Positions 6,931 to 17,912 of a stretch of DNA of 64,000 nucleotides are shown here, piece after piece (position 1 is the stretch's first letter; the number at the start of each line of letters is the position of its first letter). The stretch is from Nocardioides sp. SYSU D00038 (lineage in GTDB: Bacteria; Actinomycetota; Actinomycetes; Propionibacteriales; Nocardioidaceae). The translations under genes and the position numbers were made by a program. The notes under the pieces are model-generated. The model was not told the DNA's origin. It worked only from the letters and a program-made list of their open reading frames with translations, and made no database searches. The DNA is taken from contig NZ_JAFFJT010000016.1 in assembly GCF_016924665.1 (NCBI RefSeq), forward strand, positions 62,001 through 126,000, read 5' to 3'.

Positions 6931-8007
6931 TCATCCGGGGACAGTCTCGCAACCGGGCGAAGCGTCGTGGTCGGCGGACGCGCTGAACAGCCACGCGATC
7001 GTGGCCCGGTAGGTCTCGCCCGGCCGGAGTACCGCGGTTGGCCACTCCGGGTGGTTCGGTGAGTCCGGGAAGAGCTGGGGCTCCAGCGCGATGCCGTCGC
7101 CCTGCCGGTAGAGCGCGCCCACGGTCGACCGACGGGAGCCGTCGAGGAAGTTGCCGGTGTAGACCTGCAGCCCGGGCTGGTCGGCGCGCAGGTCGAGCCG
7201 GGTGCGGGTGCGGCGCGACTCGAGCACCGCGGCGGTGCGCAGGCCCGAGCCCCGGACGACGTAGTTGTGGTCGATGCCGCGGGCCGACTCGACCTGCTCG
7301 TGGGCCTGGCGCAGGGCCGGTCCGATCGGGCTGGCGACGCGGAAGTCGAACGGCGTGCCGGCGACCGGCGCGTGCCCGGCCGGCGGGATGCCGGTGGCGT
7401 CGATGGGGGTGTAGTCGTCGGCGTCGACCCGGAGCAGGTGGTCGTCGACGGTGCCGGCGCCCTCGCCGTCGAGGTTGAAGTAGGCGTGGTTGGTCAGGTT
7501 GACCACGGTCGGCGCGTCGGTGGTGGCCTCGAGGTCCACGTGCACGGTGGTGCCCTCGACCCGGTAGCGCACCCGGGCGGTGACGGTGCCGGGGAAGCCC
7601 ATGTCGCCGTCCGGGCTGACCAGCTCGAGGGCGAGGCTGTCGTCGCCGTGCTCGGTGACCGTCCACAGCCGACGGTCGAAGCCGTCGGGCCCGCCGTGCA
7701 GCGAGTTGCCGCGGTCGTGGGTCTCGACCGCCACCTCGGTGCCGTCGAGCTCGAACCTGCCCTGGGCGATCCGGTTGGCGTAGCGACCGATGGTGCCGCC
7801 GATGTAGTCGGTGGAGGCCAGCCGGGTCTCGGGGTCGGGGTGGCCGAGCACGACGTTGCGCCGGGCGCCGTCGCCGCAGGGCACCTCGAGCCGGTGCACG
7901 GTGGCCCCCAGGGTGATCACCTCGACGACGGCGCCGGGGACGGAGCCGATCTCCAGGCACCGCACCGGGCGGCCGTCGGGCATGGTGCCGAACTCGGTCA
8001 CGCGCAT
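6931..8007 (-). CDS. galM: aldose 1-epimerase (galactose mutarotase family)
   Basis: A 358-aa cytoplasmic mutarotase that interconverts alpha and beta anomers of free aldoses. The catalytic residues are in place: H104 (NSLHGG), H174 (LTNHAYFNL) and E309 (GIALEPQ). NRIAQGRFELDG and DHNYV are further family motifs. It sits between a ROK-family protein and an aldo/keto reductase on the same strand. The gap to the ROK gene is 29 bp and its stop overlaps a possible reductase start, so the three probably form an operon. The natural sugar is not evident from the sequence. Confidence 0.88.
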   Translation of the reverse strand: MRVTEFGTMPDGRPVRCLEIGSVPGAVVEVITLGATVHRLEVPCGDGARRNVVLGHPDPETRLASTDYIGGTIGRYANRIAQGRFELDGTEVAVETHDRGNSLHGGPDGFDRRLWTVTEHGDDSLALELVSPDGDMGFPGTVTARVRYRVEGTTVHVDLEATTDAPTVVNLTNHAYFNLDGEGAGTVDDHLLRVDADDYTPIDATGIPPAGHAPVAGTPFDFRVASPIGPALRQAHEQVESARGIDHNYVVRGSGLRTAAVLESRRTRTRLDLRADQPGLQVYTGNFLDGSRRSTVGALYRQGDGIALEPQLFPDSPNHPEWPTAVLRPGETYRATIAWLFSASADHDASPGCETVPG

Positions 8008-8036
8008 GCCGGAACGGTAGCCCTCCGGGGCCGCGG

Positions 8037-9227
8037 TCAGGAGCCGACGGTGGCCGCGGGCGCCGGCCGCGCGGAGAGCCGCGCGTCGACGGCGGCGGGG
8101 CTGAGCACCTGGTCCAGCGCCATCGCGGCGCAGCCGACCAGCCCCGCGCGCTCGCCGTACGTCGAGGGGAGGAACTGCAGGTCGCGGGTGGCCAGGGCCG
8201 AGGCGCGGGCGTAGACGCTCTCGCGGACGCCGGCGGTGTAGACGTCGAACGCCGCCGCCATGTCGCCGCCGACCACGACGGCCTGGGGGTTGAGCAGGTT
8301 GATCGCCACCGCCAGCACCTCGCCGAGGCGGCGACCGCTCTCGCGCAGCAACGCCTTGGCCTCGGGGTCGCCGGCGACGGCGAGCGCGACGACGTCGCGG
8401 ACGTGGTCGACGGGGTGGCCGGCCTCGGCCATCCGGGCGACGAGCGACCAGCCGCCGGCGATGGTCTCGAGGCAGCCGGTGTCGCCGCACCGGCAGGGCT
8501 TGCCGCTGGCGGCGTCGACCTTGGTGTGGCCGATCTCGCCGGCCGCGCCGAGGTGGCCGGAGACCACCCGGCCCTCGGCGAGGATGCCGAGGCCGAGACC
8601 GGTGGAGGCCTTGACCACCACGAGGTCGCGGTGGGTGGCGGCGTGGCCGAGCCGCTCGGAGCGGGCGAGCACGTCGGCGTCGTTGCCGACGAAGATGCCG
8701 GCGGCGGCCACCTCGGCGAAGTACGGCGCGAGGTCGGCGCCGTCCCAGCCGCCCATCACCGGGGAGTCGATGCTGACGCCGCGCACCGGGTCGACCGTGC
8801 CCGGGAGGCTGACGCCGATGCCGAGCACCGGGGCGTCGACCAGGCCGTGACGGTCGGCGAGCAGCGCGCGCAGGTGGTCGACCACGGGCGGCATCACCGC
8901 GTCGGGACCGGCCCCGATCTCGTGGTCGACGGCCGACTCGGAGAGCTGGGCGCCGGCGAGGTCGAAGACGGCGAGCTGGGAGCGGGAGCGGCCGATCGCG
9001 GCGGCCAGCACCACGCCGGCCGAGGCGTTGAAGACCAGGCTGCCCGGCGGGCGGCCGCCGGTCGAGGCGAGCTCCTCGCCGAGGAGCAGCAGCCCGGCGT
9101 CGGCGAGGGCGGTGACCCGGCTGACCACGGCGGTGCGCGACATGCCGGTGAGCCGACGCAGGTCGGACCGGGTGGCGGCCCGGCCGCTGCGCACGAGGTC
9201 GAGCACCTCGCCGGCGGAGTCGGTCAT
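8037..9227 (-). CDS. ROK family transcriptional regulator / sugar kinase-like protein
   Basis: A 396-aa protein with an N-terminal winged helix (residues 4-50) followed by GGRPPG and a ROK sugar-kinase-fold domain. The ROK zinc motif is intact: EIGH (H234) with C245-x-C247-x4-C252, followed by LE. The N-terminal HTH marks it as a repressor/activator of the NagC/Mlc/XylR type rather than a glucokinase. It is divergently oriented from zwf-edd-eda with 86 bp between starts, and upstream of galM. It may control one or both of these sugar units; this is inference. Confidence 0.88.
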   Translation of the reverse strand: MTDSAGEVLDLVRSGRAATRSDLRRLTGMSRTAVVSRVTALADAGLLLLGEELASTGGRPPGSLVFNASAGVVLAAAIGRSRSQLAVFDLAGAQLSESAVDHEIGAGPDAVMPPVVDHLRALLADRHGLVDAPVLGIGVSLPGTVDPVRGVSIDSPVMGGWDGADLAPYFAEVAAAGIFVGNDADVLARSERLGHAATHRDLVVVKASTGLGLGILAEGRVVSGHLGAAGEIGHTKVDAASGKPCRCGDTGCLETIAGGWSLVARMAEAGHPVDHVRDVVALAVAGDPEAKALLRESGRRLGEVLAVAINLLNPQAVVVGGDMAAAFDVYTAGVRESVYARASALATRDLQFLPSTYGERAGLVGCAAMALDQVLSPAAVDARLSARPAPAATVGS

Positions 9228-9278
9228 GCGGGCATCCTAAGTGCGGTCCCTTCTGTCAGCAAAAGTCATAAGTAGTGC

Positions 9279-9307
9279 TTGCCGAGTGCAGACTAACGTC
9301 CTACCGT
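9279..9307 (+). promoter_or_regulatory. candidate promoter of zwf-edd-eda
   Basis: TTGCCG (9279-9284) and TACCGT (9302-9307) are separated by 17 bp and lie only 6 bp before the GTG of zwf. Transcription would therefore start at or next to the start codon, as in the leaderless genes common in actinobacteria. The GGAG just before the GTG could still serve a short leader. Confidence 0.45.
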
Positions 9308-9313
9308 TGTGGA

Positions 9314-12655
<3,342 letters not shown>

Positions 12656-12672
<17 letters not shown>

Positions 12673-13282
12673 GTCACTGCTGTCCGTCGTACCCGTACTG
12701 CCGGTCGTCGTCGTCGACCGGGTCGAGGACGCCGTACCGCTGGCCCGGGCGCTCGTCGCCGGCGGGCTGCCCGCGATCGAGCTGACCCTGCGCACCCCGG
12801 TCGCGCTCGACGCGATTCGTGCGGTCGCCGACGAGGTCCCCGAGATCCTGGTGGGCGCCGGCACGATCACGTCGCCCGGCCAGGCGAAGCAGGCGCTCGA
12901 CGCCGGCGCCCGGTTCCTGGTCTCCCCCGGCTCGACCCCGACCCTGCTGGGCGCGATGGCCGACACCGGCCTGCCGTTCCTGCCCGGCACGTCCACCGTC
13001 TCGGAGGTGCTGGCCGTGCTCGAGGCCGGCTTCACCGAGATGAAGTTCTTCCCCGCCGAAGCCGCCGGTGGCGCGACCTACCTGTCCTCGGTCGCGTCCC
13101 CGGTGCCCGCCGCCCGGTTCTGCCCGACCGGCGGCATCACCGCCGCGAGCGCCCCGACGTACCTCGCCCTCCCGAACGTGGGGTGCGTCGGGGGCTCGTG
13201 GCTCACCCCCAAGGACGCCGTCGCCGCTCAGGACTGGGCGCGCGTCGAGTCCTTGGCGCGGGAGGCCGCCGCCCTGCGCTGA
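12656..13282 (+). CDS. eda: 2-dehydro-3-deoxyphosphogluconate (KDPG) aldolase
   Basis: A 208-aa class I aldolase that splits KDPG into pyruvate and glyceraldehyde-3-phosphate. The Schiff-base lysine is K130 in MKFFPAE, and the catalytic Glu lies in IELTLRT (E42). GAGTI and CPTGGI are the phosphate-binding and barrel-end motifs. The start is a rare TTG at 12656 with a strong AGGAGG at 12644-12649 and lies inside the end of edd. The 3' end overlaps the convergent gene 13228-14577 by 55 bp. Confidence 0.95.
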
Positions 13283-14577
13283 CGCACCCGCAGAGCGGTC
13301 AGGACAGCGAGCACCAGCAGGCCCGTCGCGGTCAGGACGTAGGCCCAGTTCCACGAGAGCCACCCGGTCGCCGTGCCGAACAGCCAGGTCGAGGGTCCCG
13401 CCGTCCGGTTCCCGGCGAGCGCTCCCGGCGTCAGGTGGAAGCAGTGCGGGTCCAACCCCGGTTCGACGACGCTGACCGCCTCACCGGCAAGGCTCACGAG
13501 CCCGGCGCCAGGATCTGCGTCCTCCGGGTCGTCCCTCTCCGAGACGGCGAACAGGGGTGCCTCCCCGATCCAGCTGGCGGTGCACAGGCTCGCGCGGTCC
13601 GAGGCGTCCCCGCTCGCCACGATCTCGCCCGACGCGAGGTCGAAGACGAATCCTGTCTCCTCGAGGCCGGGGCCCTGCGCGAGCAGCACTACGCGGGTGC
13701 CGGCTGGGGACAACGACCCGTTCCACTGGTGGAGCTCCAAGCGGTAGCCGTCTGGGACCGTGAGCGGCATGCGGTCCAGCTCGGCCCCCCGGTCATCGGT
13801 GAGGACCAGCAGCGCCTCCCGCCGACTCGTCCCGTCGATGAGCCAGGCGATGGCACCGTCCGGGGTCCAGCCCACCACGTTTCCCGACAGGTCGGGTGCG
13901 GGCAGGGGCCGCACACCGCCCTCGAGGTCGAGGACGACGAAGGAGTCCTCCGGGTGCGTCAGCCGCCACGCGCTCAGGACCAGCTGGCGACCGTCCCGTG
14001 ACCACCAGGCCGGAATCTGTCCCTGCGTCATGAACGGCTGCCGGGCATCGTCTCCTAGGTTGTCGCTCACCGGGTAGGACACCACGGCGCCGGTCACCAG
14101 GTCGCGCACCACGTACTCGTCGGGCCCGGCCTGGTAGCCCAGCCGGGTGCCGTCGTCGCTGAGGGCTGGCATGAAGTCGACGTGTCGCTCGCCACGGGGC
14201 ACGAACCAGGTGCGGCCCGACTTGCTGACGACGTGCAGCTTCTCGAGGTCGTCGTCGACAGGCTCGGACATCACGAAGCCGGCGACCGGGCCCGGCCGGG
14301 CGGGCAGCTCCCGCTCCCACAGCTGGGGCCCGACGCGGACTGGGTAACCGTCGACGGAAGGGCGGCCGTCGGGGCTCGGCGCGGGCTCGATGGACCGGTC
14401 CTGGTGCCACGTCGTCACCAGGGTCGCGGCGAGGACGACCGCAGCAGTGGCGGCCGCAACGCCGGTGAGCCGTCGTCGGCGCACCCGCCGTCGGCCGGTG
14501 GACCAGGCGGCGCCCACATCCGGACGCACATGGTCGGGAACCTGGACGAGCAGGTCGTCAAGGGAGTTGTGGCTCAT
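13228..14577 (-). CDS. membrane-anchored beta-propeller protein, partner of the ECF sigma factor
   Basis: A 449-aa protein of unknown function. A short N-terminal cytoplasmic segment (1-37, basic RRRVRRRR) leads into a transmembrane helix (about 38-56). An extracytoplasmic region of WD40/TolB-like blades follows (DGTRLGY, SRDGRQLVLS, TPDGAIAWL, SPAGTRVVLL). A second hydrophobic helix near 407-427 is followed by a basic tail. Its ATG overlaps the sigma-factor stop as ATGA, so the two are translated together. In such pairs the second gene is often a sensor or anti-sigma factor. The N-terminal segment is short and lacks a ZAS zinc motif, so an anti-sigma role is only a suggestion. Confidence 0.6.
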   Translation of the reverse strand: MSHNSLDDLLVQVPDHVRPDVGAAWSTGRRRVRRRRLTGVAAATAAVVLAATLVTTWHQDRSIEPAPSPDGRPSVDGYPVRVGPQLWERELPARPGPVAGFVMSEPVDDDLEKLHVVSKSGRTWFVPRGERHVDFMPALSDDGTRLGYQAGPDEYVVRDLVTGAVVSYPVSDNLGDDARQPFMTQGQIPAWWSRDGRQLVLSAWRLTHPEDSFVVLDLEGGVRPLPAPDLSGNVVGWTPDGAIAWLIDGTSRREALLVLTDDRGAELDRMPLTVPDGYRLELHQWNGSLSPAGTRVVLLAQGPGLEETGFVFDLASGEIVASGDASDRASLCTASWIGEAPLFAVSERDDPEDADPGAGLVSLAGEAVSVVEPGLDPHCFHLTPGALAGNRTAGPSTWLFGTATGWLSWNWAYVLTATGLLVLAVLTALRVRQRRAAASRAKDSTRAQS

Positions 14578-15092
14578 CGGGCGCTCCCATCCTCGATGGC
14601 GTCGGCCAGCAGGTCGGGCGCCACGGCCCGCAGTCGGGTCAGCGCGTCACGGGCCGTGGTCTTGACGGTGCTGACCGAGATTCCGAGCACGTCAGCGGTC
14701 TGGACCTCGGTCAGGTCCTCGTAGAAGCGAAGCGACAGCACCGCCCGCTGCTTCGGCGTCAGCCTCGCCAGTGCGTCGCGGAGCACCAGCCGGCGTTCGA
14801 CGTCCGCTCCGTGACCGCCCAGCTCCGGGTGCTGGTCGCTGAGCACCTCAGCGGGGCGGACGCGGCGGCGGCGCCAGGCGTCGATCGCCAGGCGGTGCAT
14901 CACGGTGGAGGCGTAGGCAGACGGCGGCCTCGACCGGTCCAGCCGATGCCAGCGTGCGGCGACCCGGGCCAGTGTCTCCTGCAGAAGGTCCTCTGCGAGG
15001 TGGAGGTCACCGGTCAAGAGGTACGCCGACCGGGCGAGCGCAGCCTGCCGCGCCCTTACCCAACTCTCGAACTCCTCCACACCCGTATTCAC
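14574..15092 (-). CDS. RNA polymerase ECF sigma factor, SigE family (actinobacterial)
   Basis: A 172-aa ECF sigma factor. Region 2 is visible in ARSAYLLTGDLHLAEDLLQE, followed by the PSAYASTVMHRLAIDAWRRR part. Region 4 is LTPKQRAVLSLRFYEDLTE and VQTADVLGISVSTVKTTARDAL, the promoter -35-reading HTH. The GTG at 15092 is preferred; GTG 15080 is an alternative and the open frame extends further upstream without family similarity. It is followed by an overlapping gene for a membrane-bound propeller protein, which presumably responds to an envelope cue. Confidence 0.88.
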   Translation of the reverse strand: MNTGVEEFESWVRARQAALARSAYLLTGDLHLAEDLLQETLARVAARWHRLDRSRPPSAYASTVMHRLAIDAWRRRRVRPAEVLSDQHPELGGHGADVERRLVLRDALARLTPKQRAVLSLRFYEDLTEVQTADVLGISVSTVKTTARDALTRLRAVAPDLLADAIEDGSAR

Positions 15093-15243
15093 GCACGGTG
15101 GGTCCGGTCCGGGTGGGTGCTCGCCGAAGCACCTATTGGCCTCGACGGTGGGGCTGGCAGGAAGACCAGATGAGACCAGCGGCAGTAGCCCGTCGTCCGG
15201 AGGTCTGGACACTCGCTACGCAAGTTCCTGAGTCAACGAGGTC

Positions 15244-16464
15244 TCACGTTCGCCTGTGGAACTGGACCTTGCCGGTCGGTAGGTAGGCGGTCTTGTACGC
15301 GGGGTCGTGTGCTCGTTGGTGGTGTGAGGGGCAGAGGAGGACGCCGTCGCGGAGGTCGGTGTTGCCGCCGTCGGTCCAGCGGACTCGGTGGTGGGCCTCG
15401 CAGGTGGAGGCGGGGCGGTCGCAGCCCTCGGAGCGGCAGGTCTTCTGCTCGAGGCCGAGGGCGATGCGTTGGGGGGTGGTGAAGAGGCGTCGGGTGCGGC
15501 CGAGGTCGAGGACCTGGGACTGGCCGTCGAGCACGGCGGGGATGAGTCCGGCTTCGCAGGCGAGCCTGCGGGCGGCGCCGGGGCTGATCCGGGTGCCGGT
15601 GTCGAGCTCGCAGGCCGCGAGCCGTCCTTCGAGCACCGCGAGCGGGATGGTGACCACGACGGTGGCGTTGACGCCGCCGCGCTGCGGGAGCCGGTCTGCG
15701 GGGTAGCGGAGGATGTAGTCGCAGAACGCCTGGCCCAGTGTCTGCGAGGTGACCTTGTCGTGGGTGAGCGCGGCGTGCGCGAACAGCGCTTTCTTGAGGG
15801 CTTCGGCGTGCAGGGTGGGGATGACGAACCGGCCGTGGGTCCGGCCTTCGCCGTCGTCGAGCATGGTGAGCTTGCACGCCTTCTCGGCCTCGCGCTCCTC
15901 GCGCTCCAACGCCTTGGCCTCGGCTGCTTCGCCGACCTCGGGGGAGACGATGTCGAGGATGCGGTTGCCGAAGACGGTCAGGTCCTTGGCGTCGTGGTGC
16001 TGGGCGAGGTCGACGAGCTTGGCCTGGGCCTGCTCTCGGATCTGCGGGTCGGTGCCGTCGGGGAGCTTGTCGATCGCGCGGGCGATGACCTCGGCCTGCT
16101 CCAGCAACAGGTCGCCCCGTCCAAGCGCCCGGGCGACGACGGGCATGGTGTCCAGCTGCCCGGCCAGCCGCATCGTCCTGGACGCGTCGCGGCGGGTGGC
16201 GTGGGTGGCGACGGCGAGCCACGCCGCGGTGCTGGTGGCGCCGGAGGCGGCTTCGACGTGCTGGGTCTGGGCGTGCTTGGCGAGCCGGAGCTCGAGAGCG
16301 GCGACCTGGCTCTTGAGCTTCGCGAGCTCGGTGAGGGTCACGGCGGCTTCAGGGGCGGGCATGCTCCACAGCGGCAGCTCCCCGACCTCGGCCAGCGTGG
16401 CGCGCACCTCCGCGACAGCCCGCGAGATGCGGTGCCGTCCGTGGGGTGTGGCCTTCGCTGTCAT
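15244..16464 (-). CDS. DUF222 / HNH endonuclease, 13E12-repeat type, copy 2
   Basis: A 406-aa paralogue of the gene at 2735-3955, of identical length. DUF222 helices are followed by an HNH motif with the same zinc ligands (CRSEGCDRPASTCEAHH, then N and CPSHHQ). The N-terminal 65 residues diverge while the rest is nearly the same. The ATG at 16464 matches the start of copy 1; the open frame extends further upstream into the conserved non-coding region and should not be used. Upstream DNA up to about 16613 and a short downstream piece are also shared with copy 1, so the whole cassette was duplicated or independently inserted. Confidence 0.88.
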   Translation of the reverse strand: MTAKATPHGRHRISRAVAEVRATLAEVGELPLWSMPAPEAAVTLTELAKLKSQVAALELRLAKHAQTQHVEAASGATSTAAWLAVATHATRRDASRTMRLAGQLDTMPVVARALGRGDLLLEQAEVIARAIDKLPDGTDPQIREQAQAKLVDLAQHHDAKDLTVFGNRILDIVSPEVGEAAEAKALEREEREAEKACKLTMLDDGEGRTHGRFVIPTLHAEALKKALFAHAALTHDKVTSQTLGQAFCDYILRYPADRLPQRGGVNATVVVTIPLAVLEGRLAACELDTGTRISPGAARRLACEAGLIPAVLDGQSQVLDLGRTRRLFTTPQRIALGLEQKTCRSEGCDRPASTCEAHHRVRWTDGGNTDLRDGVLLCPSHHQRAHDPAYKTAYLPTGKVQFHRRT

Positions 16465-16569
16465 GCCTCTACCCAAGCACCGACCACCGACAGTCCAGGG
16501 CCGGTTTTCGCGTTGTCCACAACGGGGATTCGGGGTTGTGACCCGATCGTTACCTGGGTCGTGGGGCTT

Positions 16570-16655
16570 GGTTTCGAGGCTCGTCGCTAGCGCTCCTCGC
16601 ACCTCAACCAGCGCCCGGTGGTTGAGGAAGTCGCGCTAGCGACTGTCTCGAAACC
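16570..16655. repeat. pair of inverted intergenic repeats upstream of HNH copy 2
   Basis: GGTTTCGAGGCTCGTCGCTA...CAACC (16570-16610) is followed by GGTTGAGG with the perfect hairpin GTCGC-GCTA-GCGAC and TCTCGAAACC (16620-16655). The first unit is identical to 4063-4102 over its length as read by eye, and the pair matches the arrangement upstream of HNH copy 1. Confidence 0.7.
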
Positions 16656-16799
16656 CCCGCACCGAACGCCCTCCGTCCCCACCGAATGCGCATCGGGGTA
16701 TCGCCGACCCGGCGCTTGTTGTCGTCGCGGTGCGCCGAGCCGTCGTTAATTAACGACGGCTCGGCGAAACCTGGGCTGGCTACGGCGGTTGCGGGAGGG

Positions 16800-17115
16800 C
16801 TGTCGTCTCACCGGGCAACGAGTGAGGGACTTCGTCCCTCCTCAACCAGCGATGCGCGAAGCCCGCACCTGCTGGCGGCGCGAGCTTGCGAGCGCCGGCA
16901 GTGCGCCGTACCAGCAGGCACTGGCGGCGCGAGCTTGCGAGCGCCGGCAGTGCACCGTGACAGCAGGCACTGGCGGCGCGAGCTTGCGAGCGCCGGCAGT
17001 GCACCGTGACAGCAGGCCGACCGAGGCTCGCGGTCAAGGACGCCGAAGGCGCCGCAGGGAATCCTTGACGGCGAGCGTCGGCCTGCTAGGCGCGCGGGCG
17101 CCCCGAGTCACCGGC
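16800..17115. repeat. structured non-coding element, copy B
   Basis: It has the same hairpin order as copy A: GAGGGAC-TTC-GTCCCTC at 16824-16840, then the GGCGCGAGCTTGCGAGCGCC hairpin (here three tandem units), then a 77-nt hairpin at 17011-17087. The last has outer arms AGCAGGCCGAC / GTCGGCCTGCT, middle stem CTCGC / GCGAG and inner stem GTCAAGGA / TCCTTGAC. The tail GCGCGCGGGC...GAGTCA is shared with copy A and with the deleted copy. Confidence 0.7.
16872..17018. repeat. three tandem 49-bp hairpin repeats
   Basis: Units begin at 16872, 16921 and 16970, exactly 49 bp apart. Each carries CTGGCGGCGCGAGCTTGCGA followed by GCGCCGGCAGTG. Each unit can fold as CACTG-CGGCGC / GCGCCG-CAGTG around a short loop. 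Copy A has a single unit. The second and third units are almost identical, pointing to recent local duplication. Confidence 0.8.
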
Positions 17116-17159
17116 GGGGGGACCCGAATCCCGAGCAAGGGAGGGCGCTCGGCTCACCA

Positions 17160-17260
17160 GGTTTCGAGGCTCGTCGCTAGCGCTTCTCGCACCTCAACCA
17201 ACGCCCGGGAGGCGGTCGTCCCACGCGGTTTCGAGACACGCCTTCGTCGTTCCTCAGCCA
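17160..17260. repeat. two further intergenic repeat units
   Basis: GGTTTCGAGGCTCGTCGCTA...CAACC at 17160-17200 and a diverged GGTTTCGAGACACGCC...CCTCAGCC at 17227-17260 belong to the same family as the repeats next to both HNH genes and at the right end of the window. Confidence 0.6.
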
Positions 17261-17361
17261 GCGGAGCGCCGAACTTCCCCAAACCAACCGCCACGCCCTG
17301 TCGTATCCGCCCCACCCCGTTCGTGGAGGAAGTGACAGCAACCCACGACAGAGGAGTCACC

Positions 17362-17910
17362 ATGGCCCGCATCATCTCCAGCTTCTTCATCTCCCTCGAC
17401 GGCGTCGTCGAGGCCCCCGACCAGTGGCACTTCGACTTCTGGAGCGACCAGATGGGGGAGGTCGTCGGGCGGGGGATGGCCACCGCCGGGGCGTTCCTCA
17501 TGGGACGGCGGCTGCACGACGAGTGGGCGGCGTACTGGCCCACCAGCGAGGACGGCGAGATCGCCGACTTCTTCAACCGCATCGACAAGTACGTGCTCAG
17601 CAACACGATCACCGAGTCGGCCTGGGCGGGCACCACCGTGCTCGGCGGGTCGGAGGACGCGGTGGCGGCGCGGCTGCGGGAGGTGCGCGACGCCACCGAG
17701 GGCGACATCCAGATGTCCGGCAGCGCGACCACCGTGCGGTGGCTGCTGCGCCACGGGCTGCTCGACCGGCTGCACCTGCTCGTGCACCCGGTCGTGGTCG
17801 GCAGCGGGCAGCGGCTCTTCGAGGGGACGCCGAAGCACGTGCTCGACCTCGACCACCACGAGGTGATCGAGAACGGCGTCACCTACCTCGAGTACCGCCC
17901 GCGCGGTTGA
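17362..17910 (+). CDS. dihydrofolate reductase family (RibD C-terminal-like) protein
   Basis: A 182-aa protein with the DHFR-like/RibD reductase fold. FFISLDGVVEAPDQWHF is the family's N-terminal strand and loop, and IQMSGSATTVRWLLRHGLLD followed by LHLLVHPVVVGSGQRLFEG is the conserved C-terminal half (YyaP/YwjB-like). These proteins bind NADPH and are usually uncharacterised reductases; they are not the true folate enzyme. The ATG at 17362 has GAGGAG upstream. It converges on recQ with a 2-bp gap. Confidence 0.85.
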   Translation: MARIISSFFISLDGVVEAPDQWHFDFWSDQMGEVVGRGMATAGAFLMGRRLHDEWAAYWPTSEDGEIADFFNRIDKYVLSNTITESAWAGTTVLGGSEDAVAARLREVRDATEGDIQMSGSATTVRWLLRHGLLDRLHLLVHPVVVGSGQRLFEGTPKHVLDLDHHEVIENGVTYLEYRPRG

Positions 17911-17912
17911 GG

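Larger units (their letters stand above)
16465..17361. other. 897-bp non-coding, repeat-rich stretch upstream of HNH copy 2
   Basis: There is no credible gene. It contains the conserved HNH upstream region (to 16613), intergenic repeats (16570-16655 and 17160-17260), a short palindrome CGAGCCGTCGTTAATTAACG-type AT-rich patch near 16735-16765, and structured element copy B (16800-17115) with a three-unit tandem hairpin repeat. The last 100 bp leads to the DHFR-like gene with its ribosome binding site. Confidence 0.75.

Noticed and set aside
13283..15092. Two-component or ZAS anti-sigma system
   Set aside because: The partner gene lacks histidine-kinase, receiver and HxxxCxxC motifs.
16465..16602. 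N-terminal extension of HNH copy 2 to an upstream ATG
   Set aside because: The extension would translate the conserved non-coding upstream region. Copy 1 starts at the equivalent of 16464 and both proteins are then 406 aa.
16872..17018. Possible CRISPR array
   Set aside because: Three units abut one another at 49 bp with no unique spacers, each unit is a hairpin, and no cas genes are present.
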